The notes: a model not told the origin generated them from the letters alone. A DNA stretch of 64,000 nucleotides from Polytrichum commune (GCA_950295325.1 OX485808.1:9054501-9118500); one strand, 5' to 3'; counted from the stretch's first letter, positions 1-12,282 are shown. Made by a program: numbers and translations.

Positions 1-1194
1 ACATGGTGAAAGCTCTCTTTGCTCAAAAGCGCTACCCCATCTTGGAGGGGGTTCTTCAAGGGCATCTTAATGAACCTAGCCCAATTCTTTGTGATAAGAT
101 TGGTCCCAATGTCTAGCGAATTGGAGTAGTCACTTCCTAGTTGAATGCCCATTTCCTTCAATCTTGACATGCGCTCATTTTTTGCTCGCACGCTCGTTGT
201 GGTGTGTTGTTTGTTGGGGACGTGTGTCTGAATGTGTGTCTGGGGGTTATTTGTGTAGTGTCGAAGCTCTCTCGCCATGTTGTATTGATGAGGTTGCTTG
301 TGTTGTTGCTATTCACATTGCTTCAATGTGTGCAGTGTGAGGTGCGGGAATGGAGCATCACTGAGACAAGCCATAGCCATCTATCTGATGTTGTGCCATA
401 AAGATAATAACAACACTTACTCAACATTAAATGTTGGCCACTTGCATTTTGAGACAACAATCACCTCTATTGAATCAATGACCATTAGTTTAAAGCTCTC
501 TCAAACTCAACTAGTTTCCAATGTGAATTCCAACAACTAGCCTCAAAATTAAACACAAAGAATTGCTCCTGACTCGCTTGACCTTCCAGTGAAATTGCAG
601 ATACATTGTGACCCTATATTCAGATGAAAATTCAAACAATCCATTACATTCCCCCTAGATGACACTTTGAATTATCTCACTCCACAAACAATTGACTAGC
701 AAATATGCATCAGAGAGAAGAGAAGAGAGAGAGAAGAAACGTTGACCTTATTGGGCAAATATGCATCACACACAATTGCTTCAAGTCACAAGTGATATTT
801 GACATTTAATTTCATTTGAAAAGTTACAAAATCCGGCAGAGTATCGGCATTCACCAAAAAATAAAGTTTGCTCCCTTCCTCTCTAATTTCCTTGCCTTTT
901 ATACCCTTTTAATGTCATGTATAGATATCAAGCATTACGTTCATTTCTATCAGGCTATGGTCCTACCTATCCCGACATTCTGATATCTCAAAACTATAGC
1001 CTTTTCATAAGGGCTTGGTTCCACTTTTCTAATTCATCTTAGGCCTTATTTAAAATGAATGTTAGATAGAGGTAGGAAAACAAAACAAAATTGTACCACA
1101 ACAATCCTTAGTGTGAGTTTGCTTATGTATATGAGCATTGAGCAACCACATATTCGATTAGGACAAAGAGTCATGAGCATCAACAATATTGATT
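1..1194. other. No gene recognised; AT-rich intergenic DNA
   Basis: Only short frames without any recognisable motif occur on either strand. A purine-rich GA/AGAG run lies near 715-740. No tRNA, rRNA or transposon terminus was seen. Confidence 0.5.
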
Positions 1195-1990
1195 GTCTAC
1201 ATCAATTTGTCAAGATTCTCTGAGCAACTTTGAGTAAGAATGAATTGAGGAGTCTCTGTGATAGAGTATTGGTATGAGATTGGAATTGTGGATGAACATT
1301 GAAATGTCCAAAGGACAACCAAAAACTCAAGAGGAAGAGTATAATGAGCCCAAGAGCAGTTGAATGAAGCAAAGTGAAAGAAGGAAGCATGTAACAATTA
1401 TTAGATCTACAAGAAGTGAAAGAGTACCCATGCAAAACCATTGGCCAAGGAAGGTGTCATTGCAAAGAGTTGTTTTAAACCTTAGCTTGCCGACGCTCAA
1501 AGAAAGAAGGATTTGAGTGACTAAGACAAAATGAGTAGGGAGTTAATTGAATGAACGTAGAAAGCAAAGCCCATTGCTAATTGTGAGCAAAGGAGAAGTA
1601 AGACCTATGAAAGGCACATGTGGAATGTTTTGACTAACAGAAGGTCAAAGGTTAGTTTGTGACAGAGGCCACTTGACCATTGTTGAAACCTTGTGAGAGA
1701 GAAATGTAAGAGACATGATGAGACTTGTCATTGAGCAAAAGATTATAGTGAAAGAAAATACAATAGTCTTGTTGGTGTGTACTTGTTGATGAATGTTGAA
1801 GTTTAACAAACCCTTGTACCAGTTGAAGGTGATCAAAAAATTAAGATTAGTTGAGTAATTGTGGGGATGATGGATGTCCTAGGGTTAAGTAAGAATCTTA
1901 GATTGATACCGGGTCTAGGAACTTTGAATTATGAGAACGGAATGTAAGTTAAATAGATAAATTGTGGTTTTGTTTGTTACCTTGGTTGTT
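1195..1990 (+). repeat. Dispersed repeat R4, copy 1, 5' part
   Basis: This stretch aligns by eye, in the same orientation, with about 56330-57480. Shared landmarks include 'gatgaacattgaaatg' near 1290 against 'aatgaacattgaaatg' near 56455, 'agggttaag' followed by 'agattgatacc' near 1880-1910 and 57370-57400, and 'taccttggttgttgt' near 1980 and 57470. It is decayed, with many indels, and has no open frame of note. The element class is unknown; no terminal inverted repeat, primer-binding site or reverse transcriptase was seen. Confidence 0.55.
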
Positions 1991-1995
1991 GTGAT

Positions 1996-3890
1996 GTTTA
2001 TTTTTATTGTTTTTTTTATTAAGTAGGATTCCAATGTAAACATGCATGTATATGCCCTAGAAAATTCAAATGACTAAGTATGAACATGCTATAGATGTGA
2101 TACTAGGAAGTAAGAAGTGAAAGGACTATAACCTAATTGTAAGAGACACACAAATAAATTAAGATGGGCAAGTGCACCATTTTTTTTTCAAAAAAAAATG
2201 ATATATAGGAAGGGGCAAAGAGCAAAAGGGAGAGGAAGGAGATCAAAAAAGAAAAAGACTGTGGTTTGTGTGTAATTCTTGAGTATCAAAAGAGTAAGTC
2301 CTCTGTCAACAAACAATAGAATTGTAAAAGTTTACAAGATCAGTGATTGAATTTTTTTGCCATATATAAAGAAATATCATGTACCTTAGTGGGAGAACTA
2401 ATGGTGACAATCCCTCCTAAGAGATAATTACTAAGGTCATTGCCGTTGTATCGAATATGTGATTTAACCTGAAATTAATTGACAATGAACTAAAACAATT
2501 GTTCAACAATATTCAAGTTATAATTTGTATGTTAAACAATGTAAATCTATAAGTCAATGGTTTGCATCAAATTCACTGCTTACCAAATCAAATTGTAAAG
2601 AAGTGCAACGAGACTATTGGCTCACATGAAGTGAGTAAATTGCCAAACTGAGTGTGGAAAGTTGTTGTGAGCAATTCTATCAAAGCTTAAAGCTTGAGGG
2701 AGTACAAATCTTCTAATTAGTAAGAAGGGGCATTCTATAGCTTGTGTTAAAGTATCAATCCCCTAATGTGAATGCTCAATGGATTGGACTGCAATTGAGG
2801 GAAGATCTTAGTTAGGATACTTATTGATGTATGTGCGAGATCAATGATTCGAAGACAATTAATGATGGATTATTTTGACTCAAAATTGAATGATTGTGAT
2901 AAGAACAAGAAACTAATGATGAGCACAAAGATTGCCTTAAGTATTCAAGGGGAAATAATTTCATAATACCAATCAACATGAAAGCATAATTCCTCCTAAG
3001 TTTCAATGATAGAAGAAGGACGTAATAATCGAGGCAAATCTGGTCATCAAGAAGGTCATGATCTTGATGTTCTAATATATAAGGGAGTCTTGATTATTTT
3101 ATGTCATTATAGTATGTTGCAAGCTACCCATCATCTTTTGTAGATGGAGTTTCTTGAGGAAAGGAATTCCGAAGATCAATAGCCTTGGGGGAGTTAGAAA
3201 GATGCTTCATTTAGACCATGGTCTTCCAAGAGACACTTAAGGATGTGTTTAAAGGACAAAGAGGTCCATAACCAAGCAAGTTCTAAAAGTTACTAAGTAA
3301 CTGAAATTTGGAATTGAAGGTACCTTTAGTGAAACTACTCAACCATAATTTGAAAGACGAGAGTGAGTTAAAAGAATCCAAGTTGAGTAATAACTTTGGT
3401 CGACTCAAAACTGAGTAAAAGACAATTATCAAACAATATAATTAAAATCATATTCAATAAAGAAAGATTAAAATTCATGTAATGGTAACTGTTCTGCAAT
3501 TCTAATTTGTATTAATAGGATTTAATTAATCCTAGACTATTGCCAATACCAAAATGCCCTTGAATTTGGTAATAAGACTCAAATGGGATACTTATGCAAG
3601 ACTATTGCCTATGGTTGTGCCTATGGTTGTGCACCACACTTGGTCCAAAATAAAATAAATTCACTGCTAGACTATAGCCCAAGTAATTAGTGTTAGGATG
3701 AGTGACTGCCACAAAATGCATTTAATGTGATTGAGTGATTTTGAAATCATTATGTTAACTTGAATGAACGAGGCTTTAAAACCTGAAATAACACTTTAAT
3801 TGTCCTAACAATACTTATTTGTGACACCTAGATTTTATATTAATCACCTTTTAAGTCTTCCCTGAGTGTTTCCTTGGTTTTTGTTGTATC
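1996..3890. other. 1.9-kb sequence interrupting repeat R4, unassigned
   Basis: In the second R4 copy the two flanking parts are nearly adjacent (about 57480). Here they are separated by about 1.9 kb. It contains A/T homopolymers (about 2010-2020, 2180-2200) but no recognisable gene or clear termini. Either copy 1 gained an insertion or copy 2 lost sequence. Confidence 0.4.
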
Positions 3891-4430
3891 CAAAATCTTA
3901 ACTACAGTGGTTGTTGTTGATGATGATGGTTGTGCATGGCAACCAAGACTACAACTTTACCTTCGGTTTTGGGTAAATTTTAAGTGATAATTAAATTTTG
4001 AAAGTAATGCATAAACAATTTGTCTTGCATTGAAATTAACTTTTAGCAAATCATAAATGAATTTGTTGTGAATTGAAGATGCATTGGCCAATAGTTACAA
4101 AGATGATTGTTGCATTCAAAATATCATTGTCACCAAAGACTATGGTTTAGACTTTAGACTCGAGAAATGAAAACTTACACACCATAGCCAAAAGATAAGA
4201 CTCAATGAGATATTGAAAAGGAGGACATGAGAGGAACCCTTGAGAGAAGGAGGAGTGAAAGAGATGTTAGTTGTGTTTTTGGAGTGAACTAGCAACCCTT
4301 TTGTCTAATTAACTATCTTTATTATGACAAATGCATGTAAGAGACGTCAATTAAGCTTTCCTTGAGAGTATGTATTCTAGGTTTTGGTTGTTTCAAGTCA
4401 TAGCAAAAACCTAATTACAATATTGATAGT
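3890..4430 (+). repeat. Dispersed repeat R4, copy 1, 3' part
   Basis: This aligns with about 57475-57995. Shared landmarks are the 'ggttgttgttga' start, 'atttgtcttg' with 'attgaaattaac', 'gaagatgcattgg', and an 'ctaggttttggttg' / 'aaaacctaattaca' end that matches 'aaaaccctaactaca' near 57975. A degenerate second copy of that end motif also occurs just upstream (about 3840-3905), so the unit may carry an internal duplication. Confidence 0.5.
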
Positions 4431-5390
4431 AAGCAAGTTGGTCATTAGTGTAGCAAGTCAAGACATGGCATCATAACATTACACAACTCCTTGGTTGCAA
4501 TTTGTGGGACCAAGTATCACATGAGCATAAATTCCCTTTTATTACAGGGTTCTCCCTTTATGGGAAGCACTCAAGTTGTGAACCGTAAATTATCTGACAA
4601 ACAACTTAAAATAATTATATTCTTTTAATCACAACCTCTTTTTTTTTTGGAGAGGGACTATTATGTAGTTGCTTAGTAGCATTGTGACTTTGGCATTAAT
4701 ATGCACAATAATATATTATTTTTGGAAACTAAAATGTAAAATTGTCATCTCATAAGCTCCACTTCATTATAATTCATACCATAAAAAGTTGTCCACTTTA
4801 AAAAATTACTTGTATGTGAAAAAACAATCAACGGACTTAACATTTCTAGGCCTCTAGACAATCTAGGGTAGTGTAACCCATCGCAAAGAGAGTAGGCCAC
4901 ACTAAATACTAGGATACAACGTACATTGACTATAATACATATTAACGGTTACTATATGGATTACACAACAAAGTTTTTTGTAAAGTAAAGCGTACAAAAC
5001 CGTGGGTTTAGTCCCAAACCATGTGTTTACGAGAATAGAATTGTGTGACACAGAGTTACCCAAAATCCCTTCATATTTAAATCGCCATACACAAAGAGTG
5101 GTGACGGGCTATTAAAACCAGCTTTGTACCTTATCCTACCAAGATGGGCGAGTCAAGTTGGCCTTGTGCATGTTGATTCAAGATTTAAGACAGCGGGTCC
5201 CCTACAAATATCGTAGTTTAGATCTCTTTTTTTTTCCCAAAGTTTGAAAAGTGAAGAAAACATGTTTCAAAAGTTTCACCCAACCTTCAAAAAAAGGTTC
5301 CAATGCATGATGAGCTAACGAACCTTATATAAAAAGTTTTCTCATCAAGGGATCAATCCGTAGTTTCATCCCTCTTTTGAGGAACTCTAC
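4431..5390. other. No gene recognised
   Basis: Unique-looking AT-rich DNA with T-tracts near 4630-4650 and 5225-5240. No coding motif, RNA gene or transposon end was seen on either strand. Confidence 0.45.
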
Positions 5391-5394
5391 GTAT

Positions 5395-7010
5395 AACTCT
5401 AATGCTATAGAGTTTTACCCAAGGGTATCAATTTTCAAAAACAAAACACAAACAATAAAGAACAAACGAGAAGTTGATTACTTGGTAAGAAAGACAATTC
5501 TCTAAGTTAGAATAAGAGAAGGTTACAACAACCCGTAACTCCAAACAATATTCCACACTATTTACCCTAAATACTCGGGACGCCAATGATAGGGTCACAA
5601 TGGTTGAGGCGTGGCCAAGCCGCTTGTTTCATGTACCCTTGAGATTCGGGTGCCCTTGACTATCATAGATAGTATAGAGTCACTCAAGTGCTATAAAGTT
5701 TTTACCGACTTAGGGTATCATTTTCACTAACACAACACATGCATCGAAAAACATCATAAAACTTACAACTACACGGTAAGCATAAATGTTCTAACTTTTT
5801 TAAAGTTATAACACCTCGTAACCCTAAACAGTATTCCACACTATTTACCCTAAAGACTCGGGACACCCATGATAGGGTAACAAACATTGAGGCATGGCCG
5901 AGTCACTTGTTTTTACGGACCCTTGAGTTTGGGGTGCCCTTTACTTTATGTAGTTACACAAGTGCTATAACATGTGTTATATAGGATACCATTTTTCACT
6001 GATATAATACATACATGAGAGAGCATTATTAAAAAAAATCAAAAATCAAAGATTGAAACTAACTAGTAAAAGAATGCTCTAAGTATTCTAAAGTTACAAC
6101 ATCCATGCACGGTTTGGGGAGCACTTATTATGTCACTTAACAATGCCAAAAACATTCTCCACACTATTTACCCCAAATTCTCCACACTAACCCCACAATA
6201 GGGTAACAAAAGGTTGGGGCATCGCCGAGCCGCTCATTTTATGAGCCTTGAAATTCGAGTGCCCTTCACTATGATACATGGTATGGAGTTACACAAGTGT
6301 TGTAAATTTTTTTTTTTGACTAAGGATACCTTTTTTATAACCCAAATAACACATGAGAAAACAACATAAGAAAACTTACTACTTGGTTTTCAAAAAACCG
6401 TACATGTATCTCCAAACAATATTACACACTATTTACCCCAAATAGTTGGGAAGCCCATGACAGGGTAACAAAAGGTTGGGGCATGGCCGAGCCGCTCATT
6501 TTACAAGCCTTGGGATTTGAGTGCCCTTCACTATGATACATGGTATGGAGTTACACAAGTGTTGTAAAAGTTTTTTTTTGACCAAGGTAATCTTTTTTAT
6601 AACCCACATAACACATGAGAAAACAACATAGGAAAACTTACTACTTGGTTTTCAAAAAACCGTTCATGTATCTCCCAACACAATATTCCACACTATTTAC
6701 TCTAAATAGTCAGGGCATGGCCGAGCCACCCATTTTATGGGCCCTTGAGATTCGATTGCCCTTCACTGTGATACATGGTGTGGAGTTACACAAGTGTTGT
6801 GAAAGTTTTTTTTTTTGGTTTTTTTTTTACTAAAAATACCTTTTCTTCACCAACATAACACATGAGAACACAACATAAGAAAAAATATTACTACTTGGTT
6901 TTCAAAAAACCGTTCATGTATGTCCCAACACAATAGTCCACACTATTTACCCTAAATAGTTGGGGCATGGCCGGGCCGCTCTTTTTAGGGCCCTTGAGGT
7001 TTGTGGGTGC
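5395..7010 (+). repeat. Irregular tandem array, about 250-320-bp units
   Basis: The anchor 'acactattta' recurs at 5555, 5838, 6161, 6426, 6690 and 6940, giving periods of 283, 323, 265, 264 and 250 bases. Each unit carries in order 'ttaccctaaat', 'catgatagggtaac', 'ggggcatggccgagccgctc', 'cccttgagattcg', 'gagttacacaagtgttgt', a T-tract, and 'acacatgagaaaacaacat'. The 6155-6940 units are most alike and the first ones are more diverged. GC-rich and T-rich segments alternate within the unit. No open frame crosses the units, so this is a satellite-like or intergenic array rather than a repeat protein. Confidence 0.8.
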
Positions 7011-8140
7011 CTTCCCACCCACCACTTGGACGGCCGAGAGGCTTCGTACGAGCTTCAACACATAAGTTAGAAAACTACTCGAGGGCCAAGAGTCATGGTG
7101 ACTTGGACATGCACTAGGAGGAAGTAGCTTCAAATAGTAGGGCCAAGTGGAGGCAACTCCCTTTATAACGTCTTAGTGGCCGCACATTCATAAAGATGCC
7201 CCGGTGAGGGCCCACCCGAGCATGGGAATGTCGGACCTTACTTACTCCTACTTGTGCTTTAGAACCAAATGCGAATCACACCATGGAATGTGGCATAAAT
7301 TGAATAATAGTATTAATATTTTTATTAATCTTAGTATTAGTATTGTAAAAATAATATTAATTTATCATTTAAGAGGATCAACCGTGAAGGTCACTCGGCT
7401 AGGAAATTTTTTGAAGCCACTTGCAAATTTTTGCACAAAAGGGAAAGTGAGAAACCGAAAATAAAATATTCTCAAAAAATAACACCTTGGGAGGAACACA
7501 AAATGTTTGGTTTGTGGTACTATATAGCACCGGAAGTATCTTGTCCATGGTGCACTTTTGAATTGTTCATTCGGTACCACATGGAGTAGCGTTTACTTTC
7601 ATATTGTACCCCCCGAAGAAGGAAAAACGGTGCCCTTGAACCACTAATTTCTACTCCGGTTATGCATCGGTGATTTGCTATTCTACAAAATTGGATCGTT
7701 TGTGATTATTATGAGTTTTGTGAACGATGTTGCTAGAATTATCCCTTAAAATCATTAAAATTGAATGAAGTCGCCAACTTTTGGATGGATGTGTATGAAT
7801 TTTGATGAAATTTTGTATACTCATCCATGTATTGTGTGTGATGTCTGACCTTATTAGAAAATGAAGCCATCAAGTTTCTTGCCACAAAGAGGGGTCCATG
7901 TGATCACTCAAAGAGAGAAAGAACAATTTCACTTCAACCTCCTACAACTCTTTGTCTCAACTATGTTCTCAACTCCGTTTTAAAGCTCATAATAACAAAT
8001 GGCATAGCCCGCAATTTCTACATAACATTACACAACTCAATGACCCCGTTCCATTCTACATAATGAAATGCCTTCATCATTGTCAAAGTTTCTCAGGCTG
8101 AACATGTTGGGTGAGGCATGTGGGAGGTACATCTCAAACT
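7011..8140. other. Left flank of the Plavaka element, no gene recognised
   Basis: No coding motif was seen. A segment around 7500-7640 ('gtaccacatgga', then 'cgtttactttcatat' and 'tgtacccc') resembles 13985-14120 on the other side of the Plavaka element, in the same orientation. It may be a repeat that the element landed beside or between. Confidence 0.4.
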
Positions 8141-8160
8141 CTCACATGCTAAAATTCAAT

Positions 8161-8197
8161 GCCATGTCAATCACCAATTGAATTGGCATTGAGTTGA
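8161..8197 (+). repeat. Left terminal/subterminal inverted repeat of the Plavaka element
   Basis: It starts GCCATGTCAATC and ends GCATTGAGTTGA. It pairs imperfectly (about 25 of 37) with the reverse complement of 13684-13720. A related motif, 'caatgccaactcaatcgaca', recurs at about 8247-8266. Confidence 0.55.
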
Positions 8198-8280
8198 GGT
8201 TTGGAAGGTACAATAAATTCCATTGCATTAACACATCTATACTCAATGCCAACTCAATCGACAACAAAATTAGCATTGAA

Positions 8281-8315
8281 TTATTCATCCATTGATTCGA
8301 TACTATAAACACACT
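8281..8315 (+). repeat. Left subterminal inverted block
   Basis: It matches the reverse complement of 13642-13676 at about 28 of 35 positions, including the shared 'gtaaacacact'/'ataaacacact' end. Such inner repeats are common transposase-binding sites in CACTA-type elements; that role is inferred. Confidence 0.6.
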
Positions 8316-8535
8316 ATAAAAATTGGAATTTGAAATAATAGATGATTGAGTCAATATTAAACTTTCCAGCCATTGATTTGGTGTTGTGAACATATTGGAT
8401 TTTTTTGAAATATTATGAAACAATACTAAGTTGACACAAAATATACTAAGAAATATTCAATGCAAACTTAGCATCTACTCAACAACAGTAAGAGTGCAGA
8501 CTAGGCTATGCATCTTCCTCAAAACTTAAAGGAGT

Positions 8536-9342
8536 TTATAAAAAAGAGCCTTCCTTGCTAAAATTCGGAAGCACATGAATGGCTCTAAGAATATTTTGAA
8601 CATCAAGAATCATGTAAGATTCACACTTTCCTACGTTACTCTTGTTCCTTGCTTTACTAATTTGAGACTTAGTTTTAGGCCAGATGAGTTGGGAACATTC
8701 AACTAGCCTACTAAGTTGAGTGGTAGGAACTTCTTCATACATTCTAAGAAATGCTAAATCTTTAACAACTCGATTTTGGACTTCATCTTCAAAAGACACT
8801 TTGAAAATCAATCGAAGTTGACCATAATAGGTCAATTCAGCCTCACCAGGTGCCTCCATCTGAATGGCAACACTGCTGAACCATGGTGAACCAAAAAATT
8901 TGCTTGTTGCTCGTACATATTGTGGCATGCTACCAAAGCGGTCACCAGGATCGGCAGGGATGGCGATAGAAGTGAAAACATGAAGCACCTGTTCATGTCA
9001 AGAAATTAATCATCACCCAAACATGGATCATCCTAATAAAAGAAAATTTTAATTAGCAAAAATTGCAAACTAAATACTTCAATTATAGCAAAGCTACATA
9101 TAATAACATTGAACCAGTGTAAAGCATACCTCTCCACCTGTGAAATTGTTTTCAACTTTGAAGGTATTAAAAGTTTCATAGAAATTGGTTTGTAGCTCTG
9201 GTTGCCCATGAATGAGATTCTGAGCACTGCTGGATACAAAAAGTTGCGTGGACTCAAATGAAAATCCAAAAGCTGGATCCAACCATGAACTCTGCAAGTT
9301 GACTTTTGCTCCCCATAAAACATTCAAACCTGATTCCACAGC
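8536..9342 (-). other. Exons 12-13: C-terminal domain
   Basis: Exon 12 (9342-9130, 71 codons) precedes exon 13 (8988-8536, 150 codons and TAA). Exon 13 contains RFGSMPQYVRATSKF, then VAIQMEAPGEAELTYYGQLR, then LIFKVSF. Plavaka proteins end in a beta-rich domain with a 'VRAxP' then 'VRVxF' pattern (I recall this as DUF6830), which this resembles. Its function is not known to me. No lesion was found in these exons. Confidence 0.75.
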
Positions 9343-9498
9343 CTTCAAACCCACAATATATTAAATAAATACTAGTCAAATTTGGAAACCACTCTAGCTT
9401 TTATAATAACAAATGCCACACTTTAGCCAACTTCAGAAACAAGACCAATAATGACTTTATGAACAATGATAGAATAAACCATATGATTGAAAACTTAC

Positions 9499-10300
9499 TT
9501 GGTCTAGTGAAGTATATTTCTCTTTCTCTCTAGAGTTATCAAGCCCCTCCATAGTGTCTTGCATCTTCCGTAAGGCAACAAGTCTTTGATTATGTCGGGC
9601 AATTTGAGGAGTAGCTTGCCTCTTATTGCTACTTCTGTATCCAGCCTTCATCAAAGTTGTATGCATTTGTTCATACATATTGGTACTATACTCCCATGGA
9701 AGTCCAGATCGGCGGATACAATCATTAAAATGTGACATGGCATGAATTTTCACTGTGTTAAATCCTGATTTTTGCCATTTCAACATGGCTCTCTTCATAG
9801 CTTGTACAGACCTGATTAGCCAAAGACATTTGAAGATTATCAATTTGTTACTAAAAAATTAAAACACCTAGAACTTAATTCCATTAAACCTCAATTCCGT
9901 AAAAATGGCCTTCCATGTGCCATTTGGAAGAGCATATGTGCAATTTTGGCATCCGTTGAGAAACATTGTACCTTGAAAAACCTCCCAAAACCTTATAATT
10001 TTATTGACTTTTCGTACCCCAAAACGCGCCATTTTGGCATTATAAAGCCGTTTCAACGGAATTGAGTATATTTCTTACAATCAAATTGTTTCATTTCTAA
10101 AAAGAACTAAATTGCTAACAATATGACATGACCATAGCAAAAAAAACCAAAACATACCTTATCATAAGCTCATCCATTTTGGCCAATGAATCTTGTGTGT
10201 GTTTTGGACTACGAGTAGCAACCTTGTACCATTGTAGAAACAATACAAAGGCTCTAATGACATCATCTTTGTAGATCCCGACAAGGCACAAAACAATCAC
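9499..10300 (-). other. Exons 10-11: helical domain and YRSSNKR motif
   Basis: Exon 10 (10300-10158) starts VIVLCLVGIYKDDVIRA and ends MIR across a split codon. Exon 11 (9811-9499) contains KIHAMSHFNDCIRRSG, YSTNMYEQMHTTLMKAGY and RSSNKR. The family block 'H...IR..G...YST...E..H...(A/K)xYRxSNKR' is one of its most diagnostic parts and is intact here. The intron between these exons is the longest in the gene because of an insertion (9890-10066). Confidence 0.8.
9890..10066. mobile_element. 177-bp MITE-like insertion in transposase intron 10
   Basis: It is bounded by perfect 11-bp inverted repeats: CTCAATTCCGT at 9890-9900 and its complement at 10056-10066. It contains a second inverted pair ('aaaatggcc'/'cgccatttt'). 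It lies wholly inside the 346-base intron, and removing it leaves about 169 bases, in line with the other introns. It is less AT-rich than the surrounding intron. No clear target-site duplication was found. Confidence 0.55.
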
Positions 10301-10411
10301 CTGAAAATGATACAACAATAACAAAAACTTCAATACCAAAATGATATTCACTAACAAAACTTTTAGAAAGATGTTCGAAGTCCATGAAGGTAGTAAAAAA
10401 CAAAAGCAAAC

Positions 10412-11667
10412 CTGCATAATTGCTCGATGCTCAAACCCTGCAAAGTTTGCATTTGATCCAAAGTATCCCCCCTTATCAGTTCCTGGAATCCTGGAAAAAT
10501 AATAAATAAAAGTATCAATTAACAAACAACCAAACAATTATCATGTTTTTTAATTGAAAACAATTTATTCAAAATCACACATTTTCTACAAAAAAAACAT
10601 GCAAATATGTCAGATTAATAAATTCAAGATAAAACAAACTTTAAATTAGGAAAATTCTAAGTAAATTAATGATATTTCACCCAAATAATTCTAGGGATAT
10701 GAAATAAACACCTAAAATGAGCATAACGGGCCTCCTTTTTTATGACAAGTAGGCGTTGATCAAGCTCTTTGATTGCCTTTGAGTGCATAATATCACCATC
10801 ACTTGCCATAGATCTCAAAATTCCTATAAGCATCTTGAATATACCAACATCTGTTTGATGGAGAACATCAACTTGAATGGCCAAGTAAGGATTGCCAAAC
10901 TCAGTGTTTCCACCATTGAATCCCCAAAGAGCACACTACAATAAAACAAAGGAACTTATTTAGACCAAAATAGTCAAAGTACCATATTGGAAGTACCAAA
11001 TCCATTGGAGAAAACATTGAATTATTTGAACACTTACAGGGATTGGATGCAATGACCATTGTTTGGAGAGGGCAGCCACATCTTTCTTATCTGTTGTTTC
11101 CATCATGGCTTCGTACACCTCTTGCATATTTTTCTCTGTGCGTACTGAATTTTTTTGATGAACATCTCGTAAAGAATCCTTTCCACACAAGCAGATGCTA
11201 CAAGAAAATTGACATTTGTTTGTATCAAATGTGCAACTTACCTGCAAAGATTCTCAATTATTATCAACTTTATATAAAAAATAATAATATCATACAAATA
11301 ATTTAGAGTTACAATCTGAAATTTCAAACTATCAACATAATTAAACAATGAGAATAAACTTACTTTACAACCTTCGGGATGGTCACAAATGTACGAGTAG
11401 AGGAGTGGATAAACCCATTGTGCTACACCATGTGGGTCCACAAGTCGAAGTCCACTAATTATTCAGACAACAAAGAAAACTTATAAATTATCATTTCATA
11501 GGACAAAGAAAAGAAAAGAAAATAATTATACTGAAATTATACTGAAAATAAAAAAAATAGTCAATACCTAAAGCTTGCTTGTTTTAAAGGCTCCATAATG
11601 CAAGCAAGACATTCTTGTAAGACTTCTAACTTGCGTGCAGAAAAATCCACCTCTGATATTGAAGCAC
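10412..11667 (-). other. Exons 5-9: central catalytic core
   Basis: Exon 5 (11667-11568) has ECLACIMEPLKQASF. Exon 6 (11454-11364) has DPHGVAQWVYPLL and YICDHPEGCK. Exon 7 (11241-11038) has CSICLC, a Cys cluster. Exon 8 (10935-10712) has CALWGFNGG and VDVLHQTDVGIFK. Exon 9 (10490-10412) has FEHRAIMQ. These correspond in order to the family's conserved blocks: 'EPL', 'DYPEQC' with CxxC, 'DxLHQxxxGxFK' and 'G(A/R)EHxxMQ'. The Asp and Glu residues in them are candidate metal ligands. All four internal splice junctions restore the frame. Confidence 0.8.
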
Positions 11668-11792
11668 CTGTATTATTTTTCAATCATGAATTCAAACTTT
11701 GGTTATGGAATTTAGAACTTCCTCTAGCTTTATCAACTACAATAGTAATATTCATACCAAGTAAACAAATTTTGGTGCAAATAAGAACTTAC

Positions 11793-12282
11793 TTGAAGTT
11801 AAGATCGGCAATATTGCAAGGAGAGTATGGCCTTGCGGAAGGGTCGGTTTTCACAAGCAACATTTCCTAAAGACATCATCAAAGGATACCCATGGACTCT
11901 TCTATCATTGGATAATGTGGTTTGGTCACTAAAGAAAATTAGAGGTGCAATAACAGCTCCATCGCAGTTCACATGTTCCTGCTAACACAAAAGTTTCAAA
12001 TTCGTGACAAGATTTAGATTCACTTGCATAAAAATCCAACTTAGAGTTTGAGACAAAAAAAAAAATTAAACAATCAAATTGGTCACATACCTCCATGGAA
12101 TTCCACCACAAGCCAGTGTCAGGAGTTGATATTGCTTCTGACAAGCAAGAATGCAACTTGAAATTGTCAGCATTTGCTGGGTTAGAAAAAATCTCTGTGA
12201 GAGCCTCCACTGGGTCCTTGTAATACATCACTACTTCATGGAGGTCGTATGGAGCACAAAGTACTTGATGCTTCAGCCAACC
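11793..12282 (-). other. Exons 3-4: start of the catalytic core, with frameshift
   Basis: Exon 3 (12282-12091, 64 codons) contains YYKDPVEALTEIFSNP and NADNF. Exon 4 (11978-11793) contains DGAVIAPLIFFSDQTTLS and GYPLMMSLGNVACENRPFRK. The S-D-x-T-x-L motif followed by a 'LxxxLGN' stretch is the usual start of the Plavaka nuclease core, and its Asp is a candidate catalytic acid. After GCCATA, the run CTCTC holds two extra bases. Read on, the frame hits TAA; two bases fewer gives LAILPILTS, which joins exon 5 in phase. Confidence 0.75.

Noticed and set aside
5395-7010. Repeat-protein gene (for example PPR or LRR) from the regular units
   Set aside because: Unit lengths are not multiples of three in a consistent way and no frame stays open across units.
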